Part shown: positions 1-8,632 of the stretch, piece after piece | Numbering within the stretch: the first letter of the stretch is position 1 | How the letters are laid out: each line of letters starts with the position of its first letter | Assembly: GCA_020025965.1 (NCBI GenBank) | Contig: JAHHRG010000069.1 | Location: 1 to 9,006 of the forward strand | DNA: 9,006 nt | Reading direction: 5' to 3' | From: Sutterella sp. | Lineage (GTDB): Bacteria; Pseudomonadota; Gammaproteobacteria; Burkholderiales; Burkholderiaceae_F | Translations under genes and position numbers: made by a program | The notes under the pieces: model-generated | Seen by the model: only the letters and a program-made list of their open reading frames with translations | The model's database searches: none | What the model was told of the DNA's origin: nothing

Positions 1-53
<53 letters not shown>

Positions 54-66
54 AGGAATTCGAGCG

Positions 67-72
67 AGTATA
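67..72 (-). promoter_or_regulatory. Possible -10 element of the edge tRNA-Ala
   Basis: On the minus strand TATACT is followed by a GC-rich discriminator (CGCTCG), with the tRNA 5' end about 13 bases further on. A GC-rich discriminator is typical of stable-RNA promoters under stringent control. No good -35 lies at 16-18 bases. TTGGCT is present but at a 20-base spacing, and a second -10-like TATGAT lies at 74-79. The need for a promoter after the terminator is the main support. Confidence 0.35.
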
Positions 73-96
73 AATCATACCCTCTCATAAATAGCC

Positions 97-127
97 AAAA
101 CCCGCCAAGCGCTAACTTGACGGGTTT
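97..127 (-). terminator. Intrinsic terminator after tRNA-Glu
   Basis: The arms 98-109 and 116-127 form a 12-bp stem with a 6-base loop. The only imperfect pair is a G-U wobble when read as minus-strand RNA and a C/A mismatch when read as plus-strand RNA, so the minus strand is the functional reading. The hairpin starts 5 bases after the CCA end of tRNA-Glu and runs into a T-rich stretch (GGGTTTTGG then TATTTAT). Confidence 0.7.
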
Positions 128-132
128 AAAAT

Positions 133-208
133 TGGCGTCCCCACGGGGATTCGAACCCCGGTACCGACCGTGAAAGGGTCGTGTCCTAGGCCTCTAGACG
201 ATAGGGAC
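133..208 (-). tRNA. tRNA-Glu(TTC)
   Basis: A complete 76-nt glutamate tRNA on the minus strand, with CCA encoded at 135-133. The acceptor stem pairs GTCCCTA with TGGGGAC, allowing one G-U pair. The anticodon stem is CGACC/GGTCG and the anticodon TTC lies at 174-172. The T arm CGGGG-TTCGAAT-CCCCG is perfect. The D arm CGTCTAGAGGCC resembles E. coli tRNA-Glu. It lies 7 bases downstream of tRNA-Ala (216-291), so the two are almost certainly processed from one transcript, which ends at the hairpin just beyond. Confidence 0.96.
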
Positions 209-215
209 CTTATTC

Positions 216-291
<76 letters not shown>

Positions 292-307
292 AAGAGGTGA
301 GGACGAA

Positions 308-337
308 ACTATATCAGATATTTCTAACCTGTGTTGA
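308..337 (-). promoter_or_regulatory. Promoter of the tRNA-Ala/tRNA-Glu transcript
   Basis: On the minus strand a -10 box TATAGT (313-308) lies 18 bases downstream of TCAACA (337-332), which matches the sigma-70 -35 consensus at four of six positions. The -10 box ends 16 bases before the mature tRNA 5' end, so the leader would be short, as is usual for tRNA operons. Confidence 0.5.
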
Positions 338-431
338 AGTTCATGTAACAAATTGTAATGACCAGAGAAAGATTTTCATCTTTTTCACTCTTCTCCTTTT
401 CTTGCCGGTTCGCTAAGATAGACAAATCTCG

Positions 432-464
432 TTTTCTCTCCAGAAGAGAGAAAAACATTTTTTT
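432..464 (+). promoter_or_regulatory. Leader hairpin with T tract before uvrA (attenuator-like)
   Basis: TTTTCTCTC (432-440) and GAGAGAAAA (446-454) form a perfect 9-bp stem around a 5-base loop. Three bases later comes a run of seven T (458-464). This has the form of a weak intrinsic terminator. It lies in the uvrA leader, 18 bases before the start codon, so it could attenuate transcription or affect translation. The stem is AT-rich with only three C-G pairs, so it may be weak or accidental. Confidence 0.35.
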
Positions 465-466
465 CT

Positions 467-472
467 AAAAGG
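467..472 (+). promoter_or_regulatory. Ribosome binding site of uvrA
   Basis: AAAAGG lies 9 bases before the ATG at 482. It is a modest Shine-Dalgarno match but the only one nearby, and it supports the ATG that gives an N-terminus starting just before the first UvrA beta strand. Confidence 0.4.
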
Positions 473-481
473 CCCTTTCTT

Positions 482-3400
482 ATGAGTCGCGAGAACCAAA
501 AGAAGACCGATGAAGGCCGCCACGACACCATCCGTATCCGTGGAGCCCGACAAAATAATCTCAAGAATCTCAACCTTGATCTAAAGCCCGGCGAATTTAC
601 AGTCGTCACAGGCCTGTCGGGTTCAGGGAAAAGTTCGCTTGTTTTCGACACACTTTATGCTGAAGGGCAGCGTCGTTATGTAGAAACCTTCAGTCCTTAC
701 GCACGCCAGTTTCTCGACAGAATGAATCGACCGCACGTAGACCGAATCGAAGGCGTGCCACCCGCAATTGCAATTGATCAGAATGGTGCCGTTCGCACAT
801 CACGTTCGACGGTCGGTACCCGCACAGAGTTGAGCGATCATATAAAGCTCCTCTTTGCACACAATGCAAAACTCTACTGCCCTTCCTGTGCCCGCGAAGT
901 CCGGGAACATACTCCAGGCTCCATCTGGGATGATATTCGCGAACGTCTCCTCGTCACACCTGACGGGCTCGACAGCCGACTCTGGATCACCTTTGATGTG
1001 TCCGTTCCTACCGCTCTGCCCGTTGAAACTGCTGTTGCTGGTCTCTCAGCTCAGGGCTTTACTCACATTCTTAAACAGACCCCACAAAAAGAAGGCCAGC
1101 TCCTTACCGTCGTCTCCGACCGCTTCCGCGCGTCGGGCGTAGAACGAGCGCGTGCCGTCGAAGCCATCGAACGTGCACTCGACAAAGGTAACGGCCGTAT
1201 GGCAGCCTGGTTCAAATCCGAGTTAGAAGAAAGACTCCTCGGCCGCTGGAAAGTGGGATTCCGGTGCGGTGACTGTGATCGAACCTTCAAACGTCCCTCA
1301 TCCGCGCTCTTTAGTTTCAATTCACCCATCGGCGCCTGCGACACCTGCCGCGGTTACGGTCGTATCATCAGTGTCGACCACGATCTCGTTATTCCCGATC
1401 AGCGTCTTTCGCTCTTGGAATGCGCTGTCAAACCCTGGTCGACTCCCGCCTTTTCCGGTTTTCTCAAAGAACTGATTGCGTTCGGCAAAACTGATAACAT
1501 TCGCCTTGACGTGCCCTATGCGGACCTCACTCAAAAAGAAAAGGACTGGCTCTGGAAGGGTAACGGCGGCTACCTCGACAAACACGGTACTACCCGCGGG
1601 AAGGGCTGGTACGGCATCGACAAATTCTTTGAGTGGCTCGAAACCAAGAACTACAAGATGCACGTTCGCGTCATGCTGGCGCGCTATCGATCCTATACGC
1701 CCTGCCCCGATTGCCACGGTGCCCGCCTGGTACCCGATGCCCTCTACTGGCGTTACGGCACAAATGAAGAACGAAATAAGGCACTGACCGATTCGCGTAA
1801 GGGCGGTTACTTCATACCACGCGGATTGAGTTTCGATGAAACAACATACCGTTCGCTCCCGGGCTTCAACTATCACGAATTGATGACGCTCCCTCTCAAT
1901 CGTTTGCGGGACTTCTTCAAACACCACCGTGACGGTTTAAATGAAACCGTCAACGACGACGAAGCGATGCTTCTTGACGAGACACTCTCGCGCCTTAACT
2001 TCCTGTGTGACGTCGGTGTCGAATACCTAACACTGGATCGTCAGAGTCGTACTCTCTCGGGCGGCGAAGTACAGCGTGTCAACCTAACAACAGCGCTCGG
2101 CACTTCGCTGGTCAATACCCTTTTCGTTCTTGACGAACCGAGCGTAGGTCTGCATCCGCGCGACATGGACCGCGTCAATCGCGTCATGCGACGTTTGGCC
2201 GAGGCTGGCAATACGCTTCTTGTTGTCGAGCACGATCCGCAAGTTATCCTCGCCGGCGATCGATTGATCGACATGGGTCCTGGCGCTGGAAGTGCCGGCG
2301 GCAATATTGTCTTTGACGGTAAGACACGCGAAGCCCTCAATGCCGACACACAAACGGCCGCCTATTTGTCTGGCCGCAAACGTATCGAACGCGCTCACCC
2401 CGTTAAGATCGACATCAGCACACCTACGCTCAAACTCTTGGGGCTTCGAGAACACAACCTCAAAAACATCGACGTGAAAATTCCACTCGGCACCTTCACT
2501 GTCGTTGCTGGTGTCTCCGGTTCTGGTAAATCCACACTCGTCACCGATATTCTCGTGCCGGCTCTGGAAAGGAAGCACGGAACTGGAACAACCAAAACGG
2601 GCGAATTCGACGGTCTTGAGGGAGATACCCCCTCTGGAGTGATCTTTGTCGACCAGAGTCCCATCGGCAAAACGACGCGCGCCAACCCAGTAAGTTATGT
2701 CGGAGCTTTTGACAATATCCGGCGCCTCTTTGCGGCAACACCCGAAGCTCACCTTGAAGGACTCAAAATCGGCGACTTCTCGTTCAACTCCGGAAACGGC
2801 CGTTGTCCCGTCTGCGGCGGTTCTGGTACCGAACACGTCGAGATGCAGTTCTTGTCCGACGTCTATCTTCCCTGTCCCGAATGTGGCGGAAAGCGCTATC
2901 GCGAAAAGACGCTCTCTGTGAAACTACGCCTCACGGACGACCATGACTACAGCATTGCCGACGTTCTCAATCTCACCGTTGACGATGCCTGTCATCTCTT
3001 CTCTTTCTCGGGCCATGTCCGTCAGGATCTTTTGGTCCTCCAAGAAGTAGGTTTGGGCTATTTAACACTCGGTCAACCGCTTACCACTCTCTCAGGCGGC
3101 GAACGTCAACGTCTCAAACTTGCCGCACACCTCGCTCAAGGTCTTCGCGTTGCACGCGGAGGCGGAAAGCTTTTTGTCTTTGACGAACCGACAACGGGCC
3201 TGCATTTTGCGGATATTGCTGTTCTAATGCGCGTCTTCGATCGCCTTGTCACGATGGGTCATTCGGTGCTCGTCATTGAACACAACCTTGATGTCATCAA
3301 CTGTGCTGATTGGATCATCGAACTCGGTCCCGAAGGTGGTGAAGAAGGTGGCCGTCTTGTCTTTGAGGGCACGCCAGACACCATCGTTCACCAAGAATCG

Positions 3401-6160
3401 ACACATACAGGCCGAGCACTTGCCGCCTGGCGACGCACGCTGTCTGGCGACAAATCCCGCGAAGACTTCTTCAATCTGCCTTCTCTTAAAAAGTCGACAA
3501 TCGAAGAAACGAACGACATCATTATTACGGGTGCCCGTGAACACAATTTGTCGAACCTCACAGTTCGCATTCCCCGCGATGCTTTTACTGTCATCACCGG
3601 CCTCTCTGGTTCCGGTAAGTCAACACTTGCATTTGACATCGTGTTTGCCGAAGGTCAGCGCCGTTATCTCGAATCGATCAATGCCTATGCGCGCTCTATG
3701 GTGCAGCCTCCACCTGTACCAGACGTTGACAGTGTCAAGGGCATTCCCCCCACCGTAGCAATTGAGCAACGCACATCTCGAGGCGGTATGCGCTCGACTG
3801 TCGCTACGATGACCGAGCTCTATCATTTCTTGCGCCTTTTGTTCGTAAAATTCGGCGTGCAATACTGCCCTGACTGTCACGTCCCCGCAAATCCGCAAAC
3901 TCGGGATGCCATTATCAAGACCATTGCTGAACGATATGCCGATCACGATGTGGAAATTCTTGCGCCCATCGTGCGTCTGCAGAAAGGGATTTTCCGTGCA
4001 GAGCTGACGGCACTCGCAGAAGCGGGTTTTACCGTTGCCCGTATTGACGGCGGTTATGCAGTCATCGAACGCCGCACACCGAAGCTCGATCGCTATACGG
4101 TACACAACATTGAAATCCCTATCGGTACCTGGCGTCGAGGAGAAGATGAAAAACGTCTTGAAGAACTGGTGAAACTTGCTCTTCTTCAGGGACACGGACG
4201 GCTTCTTGTATCCAAACACATTCCGAGCACCGACAACACGGCTGGTATCAAAGTTTCAAGTTCACAGTTTGCCAGTCCGACCAATATCGAAGCAGACGTA
4301 CTCTTCTCTACCCTTTCGGCATGCCCTATCTGTATGAAGAGCTTCCCTGAACTCGATCCTTTCCTCTTTTCCTACAATTCGAGAGTTGGTTCCTGTCCCG
4401 ATTGTTCCGGCTACGGGATCATTACCGAGTCGCTTTTAAAGGCTCAGAAAAAGGACGAGGCCTTCGTCGATGAACTCTCAGGCGAAGATGAAGTCGGGGG
4501 TATCTGTCCGACCTGCCACGGCGCACGATTAAATCCACTGGCCTTGGCCGTCAAGTGGAAAGACAAAAATATTGCTGAGTTCGGTCACATGACGATTGAC
4601 GAAGCCTCCGACTTCTTTGAAACTCTCGAATTAAACGAACGTGAAGCAGCTATCGGTCACGATGCAGTGACAGAAATCCGTTCTCGTCTCAAATTCCTAC
4701 AGAGCGTTGCTTTGGGTTACCTCTCGCTCGACCGAAGCGCTCCGACACTCTCGGGTGGAGAAGCACAGCGCATTCGTTTGGCCGCACAGTTAGGGAGTAA
4801 TCTTCGAGGTGTCTGCTACGTGCTTGACGAACCGACAATCGGCCTTCATCCGCGCGATAACGACATTCTCCTCAATGCCATTGAACGACTCACACATCAA
4901 GGCAATACGCTCCTTGTGGTCGAGCATGACGAAGAAACAATTCGACGCGCCGATCACGTTATCGACATTGGGCCGGGCTCGGGTATCCGAGGCGGGAAAC
5001 TTATCGCCGAAGGTTCTGTTGAAGACGTAATGGCCAACAACGCTTCCATCACAGGCCATTACCTCAAGCATCCGCTTACGCATACGGGACACCCCGAAAA
5101 ACGCTTCAATCCGAAAAAGGATCAGAAGAAGCTCACGATACAAGGGGCCCGTCTGCATAACGTGCAGGAAAAATCCATCGACATTCCGCTAGGTGCACTC
5201 ACCGTCATCACGGGCGTATCAGGGTCTGGCAAGTCCACGCTTGCACGAGACATCCTCTTTGAAAATTTGCGTCGAAACGTGGCTAATAAAGAGGCATACG
5301 AGTGGACCGACTGCGAGGGCATTGAGGGAGTCGAACAGGTTCAACGCGTTCTGGAAGTGGATCAGACGCCGATTGGCAAAACTCCTCGCTCTTGTCCTGC
5401 CACTTACGTGGGCTTCTGGGACGCTATCCGCAAGCTTTTTGCGTCGACCCCCGAAAGTCAGGCACGAGGCTATACAGCAAGTCGCTATTCATTCAACAAT
5501 AAAGGCGGTCGATGCGAAGCCTGTGGCGGCTTCGGAATGCGTACGATTGAAATGAATTTCCTGCCTGACGTGAAGGTCTCCTGCGAAGTCTGCAACGGCG
5601 CACGTTTCAATCCTGAAACGCTTGACGTGTTTTGGAAGTCAAAGAACATCGGTGAGATTCTGCAAATGCAAGTCGACGATGCAGTGGACTTTTTCTCCTC
5701 GATGCCAACAATTACACATCCGTTGCGTTTACTCAAGGATATAGGCCTCGGTTATCTTACTCTTGGTCAGCCTTCGCCCACCTTATCGGGCGGCGAAGCA
5801 CAACGCATCAAGCTCGTGAGTGAACTCACCAAGGTTCGAGATCTAACAGAAGTGCCGTCTGCAAGATCACCCCATACCGTCTACGTCTTAGACGAACCGA
5901 CAGTGGGTCTCCATATGGCTGATGTAAAGCGTCTCATCGACATGCTGAAGCGTTTGGTCGCGGCGGGGAATACTGTGATCGTCGTTGAACACAATCTCGA
6001 CGTCATGGCCGAAGCCGACTGGATCATAAATATGGGACCCGAAGGCGGTGAAAACGGCGGTCGGGTAACCAATACGGGCACTCCTGAAGACGTTGCCGGA
6101 CAAGAAGGTTGGACTGCCAAGTGTCTAGCAGCCTTCTTAAAAGAGCATGCGCCTGACTAA
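482..6160 (+). CDS. uvrA: Double-length excinuclease ABC subunit UvrA (tandem fusion of two UvrA units)
   Basis: This is the damage-recognition ATPase of nucleotide excision repair, cytoplasmic, which loads UvrB on damaged DNA. At 1,892 residues it is twice the usual size (about 940), and two whole UvrA units follow each other in one open frame. Walker A motifs lie at residues 44-51, 677-684, 1040-1047 and 1578-1585. LSGGE signatures start at 525, 870, 1423 and 1768. Walker B Asp-Glu pairs are 551/552, 901/902, 1449/1450 and 1804/1805. Switch histidines are 584, 934, 1482 and 1837. All four ATP sites look intact. Zinc-type cysteine pairs occur in both halves (262/265 with 286/289, 775/778 with 798/801; 1281/1284 with 1305/1308, 1678/1681 with 1701/1704). 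The insertion domain (about 290-407) is present only in the first half; the second has about 33 residues there. The linker is about 985-1012. No CTGT-N8-ACAG LexA site is visible upstream. Chlamydial UvrA is likewise double-length. Confidence 0.95.
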   Translation: MSRENQKKTDEGRHDTIRIRGARQNNLKNLNLDLKPGEFTVVTGLSGSGKSSLVFDTLYAEGQRRYVETFSPYARQFLDRMNRPHVDRIEGVPPAIAIDQNGAVRTSRSTVGTRTELSDHIKLLFAHNAKLYCPSCAREVREHTPGSIWDDIRERLLVTPDGLDSRLWITFDVSVPTALPVETAVAGLSAQGFTHILKQTPQKEGQLLTVVSDRFRASGVERARAVEAIERALDKGNGRMAAWFKSELEERLLGRWKVGFRCGDCDRTFKRPSSALFSFNSPIGACDTCRGYGRIISVDHDLVIPDQRLSLLECAVKPWSTPAFSGFLKELIAFGKTDNIRLDVPYADLTQKEKDWLWKGNGGYLDKHGTTRGKGWYGIDKFFEWLETKNYKMHVRVMLARYRSYTPCPDCHGARLVPDALYWRYGTNEERNKALTDSRKGGYFIPRGLSFDETTYRSLPGFNYHELMTLPLNRLRDFFKHHRDGLNETVNDDEAMLLDETLSRLNFLCDVGVEYLTLDRQSRTLSGGEVQRVNLTTALGTSLVNTLFVLDEPSVGLHPRDMDRVNRVMRRLAEAGNTLLVVEHDPQVILAGDRLIDMGPGAGSAGGNIVFDGKTREALNADTQTAAYLSGRKRIERAHPVKIDISTPTLKLLGLREHNLKNIDVKIPLGTFTVVAGVSGSGKSTLVTDILVPALERKHGTGTTKTGEFDGLEGDTPSGVIFVDQSPIGKTTRANPVSYVGAFDNIRRLFAATPEAHLEGLKIGDFSFNSGNGRCPVCGGSGTEHVEMQFLSDVYLPCPECGGKRYREKTLSVKLRLTDDHDYSIADVLNLTVDDACHLFSFSGHVRQDLLVLQEVGLGYLTLGQPLTTLSGGERQRLKLAAHLAQGLRVARGGGKLFVFDEPTTGLHFADIAVLMRVFDRLVTMGHSVLVIEHNLDVINCADWIIELGPEGGEEGGRLVFEGTPDTIVHQESTHTGRALAAWRRTLSGDKSREDFFNLPSLKKSTIEETNDIIITGAREHNLSNLTVRIPRDAFTVITGLSGSGKSTLAFDIVFAEGQRRYLESINAYARSMVQPPPVPDVDSVKGIPPTVAIEQRTSRGGMRSTVATMTELYHFLRLLFVKFGVQYCPDCHVPANPQTRDAIIKTIAERYADHDVEILAPIVRLQKGIFRAELTALAEAGFTVARIDGGYAVIERRTPKLDRYTVHNIEIPIGTWRRGEDEKRLEELVKLALLQGHGRLLVSKHIPSTDNTAGIKVSSSQFASPTNIEADVLFSTLSACPICMKSFPELDPFLFSYNSRVGSCPDCSGYGIITESLLKAQKKDEAFVDELSGEDEVGGICPTCHGARLNPLALAVKWKDKNIAEFGHMTIDEASDFFETLELNEREAAIGHDAVTEIRSRLKFLQSVALGYLSLDRSAPTLSGGEAQRIRLAAQLGSNLRGVCYVLDEPTIGLHPRDNDILLNAIERLTHQGNTLLVVEHDEETIRRADHVIDIGPGSGIRGGKLIAEGSVEDVMANNASITGHYLKHPLTHTGHPEKRFNPKKDQKKLTIQGARLHNVQEKSIDIPLGALTVITGVSGSGKSTLARDILFENLRRNVANKEAYEWTDCEGIEGVEQVQRVLEVDQTPIGKTPRSCPATYVGFWDAIRKLFASTPESQARGYTASRYSFNNKGGRCEACGGFGMRTIEMNFLPDVKVSCEVCNGARFNPETLDVFWKSKNIGEILQMQVDDAVDFFSSMPTITHPLRLLKDIGLGYLTLGQPSPTLSGGEAQRIKLVSELTKVRDLTEVPSARSPHTVYVLDEPTVGLHMADVKRLIDMLKRLVAAGNTVIVVEHNLDVMAEADWIINMGPEGGENGGRVTNTGTPEDVAGQEGWTAKCLAAFLKEHAPD

Positions 6161-6167
6161 AGAATAA

Positions 6168-6199
6168 AAAAAGCGGGAGCTTTCGAGCTCCCGCTTTTT
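6168..6199. terminator. Bidirectional terminator between uvrA and lptG
   Basis: A 9-bp GC-rich stem (GCGGGAGCT / AGCTCCCGC) with a TTCG loop at 6182-6185 is extended by five A-T pairs, so each strand ends in a T run. It starts 8 bases after the uvrA stop codon and ends 17 bases before the lptG stop codon. It therefore serves both convergent transcripts. Confidence 0.92.
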
Positions 6200-6215
6200 G
6201 AGCTTACACTTATCG

Positions 6216-7355
6216 CTAACGTCTTTCGACAAAAGCAAGTGCTACCCCAGCAATGATCATCATCATAACGGTCGGGAAGAGACACACAGCGATTGGCGGC
6301 CACGTATTGAGAACACCAAGGTAGGAAAAGACATTGTTCAGCGCATAGAAAGTAATACCGAGAATTACGCCAACAAACATCTTGATGGCCATCCCCCCCG
6401 AGCGAGCGTTCATATACGCAAACGGCATAGCCAAAGCGAGCATTACGAAGGTTGCGAGCGGATAAAAGACCTTATTCCAGAAAGCGACCTCATACTGAGC
6501 GGATTTCTGATTGTTCTTCTTCAAGTGACCGATGTAACGATTCAAATCGCGCATTGACATCTTTTCTGGTTTCACCGTCATTACACCGAGAATATCCGGT
6601 CCCAAAGAAGACTTCAGAAGGAAGTCGTCCATCGGTTCCACAACCACGCGCTTATCGGTAGGCTCCGTTTCACTACGAGCAATTTTCGGATATTGTGTTC
6701 GCACAACCTGATGGAGCATCCAGCCCTTACCTTCAATATATGAGGCGGACTGAGACTGAATGAGATACTGTAGGTGGCCATGAGCATCAATTTCAAAGAG
6801 ACGCCATCCCCCCGTTTCTCCCGTCCTACCTGCAAGCAAATATTTCACGTTGATATAGCGCGAAATCTTTTCGCCACTGATTCCCTCCGTAACATCACGA
6901 ATCCAAACACCCGAATCGTAGCCACGAACATTGAGTGTCGTACGGTGCGACCCCATTGCCTTCACTTCTGTCGTATACCGAGCGGCAGGGGGAGCAAGAA
7001 ACTCACCAAAGAGATACGTAAAGCCCACGAGAATAATTCCGGGAATCAGAAGCGACTTTGCAAGGCTCACCGGCGACATGCCGGCTACACGAAGAACCGT
7101 AAATTCAGAAGTCGCTGCCCAGCGGGACATAATGTAGACGGATGCGAGCAAAGCCGCAAGAGGCATCACCTCATAAATGCGCTCAGGTAAAGAGAGCAAA
7201 GTGAGGATTACTGCCTGGAGCATCGTACGATTGCGGCCTACGTCGTCCAATTGTCCGATGAGATCAAAGAACGCAAAGAGTGCCACCAAGCCGACCAACA
7301 CGAACAACGCGGAGAGAAGAACTTCCTTCGTAAACTGACGAGTAATCACACGCAT
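6216..7355 (-). CDS. lptG: LPS export ABC transporter permease LptG
   Basis: LptG is one of two inner-membrane permease subunits of LptB2FG, which extracts lipopolysaccharide from the outer leaflet of the inner membrane and passes it to LptC and the LptA bridge. The 379-residue length is usual for the family. Three N-terminal membrane segments (about 12-34, 62-80 and 98-120) are followed by a periplasmic beta-jellyroll (about 125-275) and three C-terminal segments (about 296-315, 322-348 and 353-376). The segment between the second and third helices (SEFTVLRVAGMSP, 83-95) corresponds to the cytoplasmic coupling region that contacts the LptB ATPase. The start ATG lies one base after the lptF stop codon, with AAGGAGG inside the end of lptF, so the pair is translationally linked. 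LptG rather than LptF is assigned from gene order and from the N-terminal match to the LptG type. Confidence 0.93.
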   Translation of the reverse strand: MRVITRQFTKEVLLSALFVLVGLVALFAFFDLIGQLDDVGRNRTMLQAVILTLLSLPERIYEVMPLAALLASVYIMSRWAATSEFTVLRVAGMSPVSLAKSLLIPGIILVGFTYLFGEFLAPPAARYTTEVKAMGSHRTTLNVRGYDSGVWIRDVTEGISGEKISRYINVKYLLAGRTGETGGWRLFEIDAHGHLQYLIQSQSASYIEGKGWMLHQVVRTQYPKIARSETEPTDKRVVVEPMDDFLLKSSLGPDILGVMTVKPEKMSMRDLNRYIGHLKKNNQKSAQYEVAFWNKVFYPLATFVMLALAMPFAYMNARSGGMAIKMFVGVILGITFYALNNVFSYLGVLNTWPPIAVCLFPTVMMMIIAGVALAFVERR

Positions 7356-7356
7356 C

Positions 7357-8505
7357 TTAACAATCCTCCTTCTGAGAAGGCTGACGGCGCGAAAGCAAGC
7401 GGTGATACCATGTCCACGGACTAGTCCACACAGGCAACCAGCGCATCATGTATACACGGCGAACAAAGAGTAAGAGACCAATGAGGAAGACTAGCCCGTT
7501 AAGGCCAATAATCCCTGTCATATAACCGAACTTTCCGTGTTCAATCCAGGTTTGCACGATCGAGATGCCGTTGAGGTAAAGAATGAAAACCAAAACTGCG
7601 GAAATCATGTTGAGGCTACGACCAGCACGTGGACTAGTCGCGGAAAGCGGGATAGCTATGAAGGCCAAAATCATGGCAGCTAGAGGCCAAGAGATACGCC
7701 AGAAGATTTCCCCCTGCTGTTCCGGTTTCATGCCAGCAAAGAGGACGGACATCGGTTGAGAAACCGTCTTGCTCGCTTCCAACGGAGCATCTACCTTAAT
7801 GTCGAGACGAAGCCCGTATTCATCGAATTCGACGATACGTGTTTCAGGACTTCTTTCTTCGGTTTCATAACGCCGGCCATCATGAAGAACGAGATAACGA
7901 TCTCCTTCGGCATTGGTCTCAACCCGACCACCTTCACTCGTCACGACGGCTTCTCCCGACGAAGTTGTTTCAGCTACAAAAACACGACCAACTTCGTTCG
8001 AGTTATTCCCCATAGACTCAATAAAGAAAACACGTTTACCGCCCATTGTTTCAATAAAGCGACCGGGAGCCAGACGGTTCACATCGTCTCGCTGCGTAAA
8101 TTGCGTACGTGTAACTTCAATCTGAGAACGGGCCCACGGGGAAACAACGATAGAGAGCACGCCAATAGCGATCACAATTGGCACGGAGAATCGCATAACG
8201 GGTGCAACCCACGAGAAAAGAGAACGCCCACCAGACGAGAACCAGACAACCACTTCATTGTCTTGCCACCAACGGAGCATGGTGACCATCACCGCAATGA
8301 AAAGCGAAAGAGTTAGTAAAGTGGGAAGGTTCGTGAGAACTGTATACAGAATCATCTGAAGGATGGTTCCGTTATCGATTCGACCGCCGGCAGCTAGGCC
8401 AAGGATACGGACCATACCAACCGCGAGAACGATAGTGAAGAGCACGGTGAAAACCGCCCCAGCACTGTTGGCCAGTTCGGACACCATGGAACGCTTGAAG
8501 ATCAT
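7357..8505 (-). CDS. lptF: LPS export ABC transporter permease LptF
   Basis: LptF is the partner of LptG in the inner-membrane LPS extractor LptB2FG. It has 382 residues with the family layout: an N-terminal amphipathic stretch and first helix (about 2-38), helices at about 52-77 and 100-122, a periplasmic beta-jellyroll (about 125-262), then three helices at about 268-288, 297-318 and 329-349, and a basic cytoplasmic tail. The N-terminus (MIFKRSMVSELANSAG) fits the usual LptF start, so the ATG at 8505 is preferred over the internal ATG at residue 7, although no strong Shine-Dalgarno sequence precedes it. It is the first gene of the lptF-lptG pair. In many proteobacteria the gene divergent from lptF is pepA; here the upstream region instead holds DnaA boxes and no protein gene. 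Confidence 0.93.
   Translation of the reverse strand: MIFKRSMVSELANSAGAVFTVLFTIVLAVGMVRILGLAAGGRIDNGTILQMILYTVLTNLPTLLTLSLFIAVMVTMLRWWQDNEVVVWFSSGGRSLFSWVAPVMRFSVPIVIAIGVLSIVVSPWARSQIEVTRTQFTQRDDVNRLAPGRFIETMGGKRVFFIESMGNNSNEVGRVFVAETTSSGEAVVTSEGGRVETNAEGDRYLVLHDGRRYETEERSPETRIVEFDEYGLRLDIKVDAPLEASKTVSQPMSVLFAGMKPEQQGEIFWRISWPLAAMILAFIAIPLSATSPRAGRSLNMISAVLVFILYLNGISIVQTWIEHGKFGYMTGIIGLNGLVFLIGLLLFVRRVYMMRWLPVWTSPWTWYHRLLSRRQPSQKEDC
7365..7371 (-). promoter_or_regulatory. Ribosome binding site of lptG inside lptF
   Basis: AAGGAGG, a full Shine-Dalgarno match, lies 9 bases before the lptG ATG and within the last codons of lptF. It fixes the lptG start and indicates coupled synthesis of the two partner permeases. 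Confidence 0.85.
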
Positions 8506-8632
8506 GAAAGAAGTTTTCCGCGCAAAAGACTGTTGTTCTCCATCACTACGAAAGTCATCTCACCGAACTCAAAAGCGGTAATCAACACATGCAGTCCGAA
8601 CAACAAAAATACTGACAGATAATAATGGCCTC

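Noticed and set aside
1322..1927. A 201-residue minus-strand frame, and a similar one at 3620-4219, inside uvrA
   Set aside because: Both are antisense shadows over zinc-finger, insertion-domain or UvrB-binding coding sequence, with no family resemblance.
2084..2836. A long minus-strand open frame (250 residues) inside uvrA
   Set aside because: It is antisense to conserved UvrA sequence around the second Walker A. It has no recognisable domain and is explained by the codon bias of uvrA.
3380..3530. Two separate uvrA genes joined by a sequencing error
   Set aside because: The frame is continuous through a plausible linker, with no second start and ribosome site and no sign of a lost stop codon. 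Both halves keep the codon style of the rest of the gene.
7756..8316. A 186-residue plus-strand frame opposite lptF
   Set aside because: It lies entirely antisense to the LptF jellyroll and N-terminal helices, with low-complexity composition and no domain.
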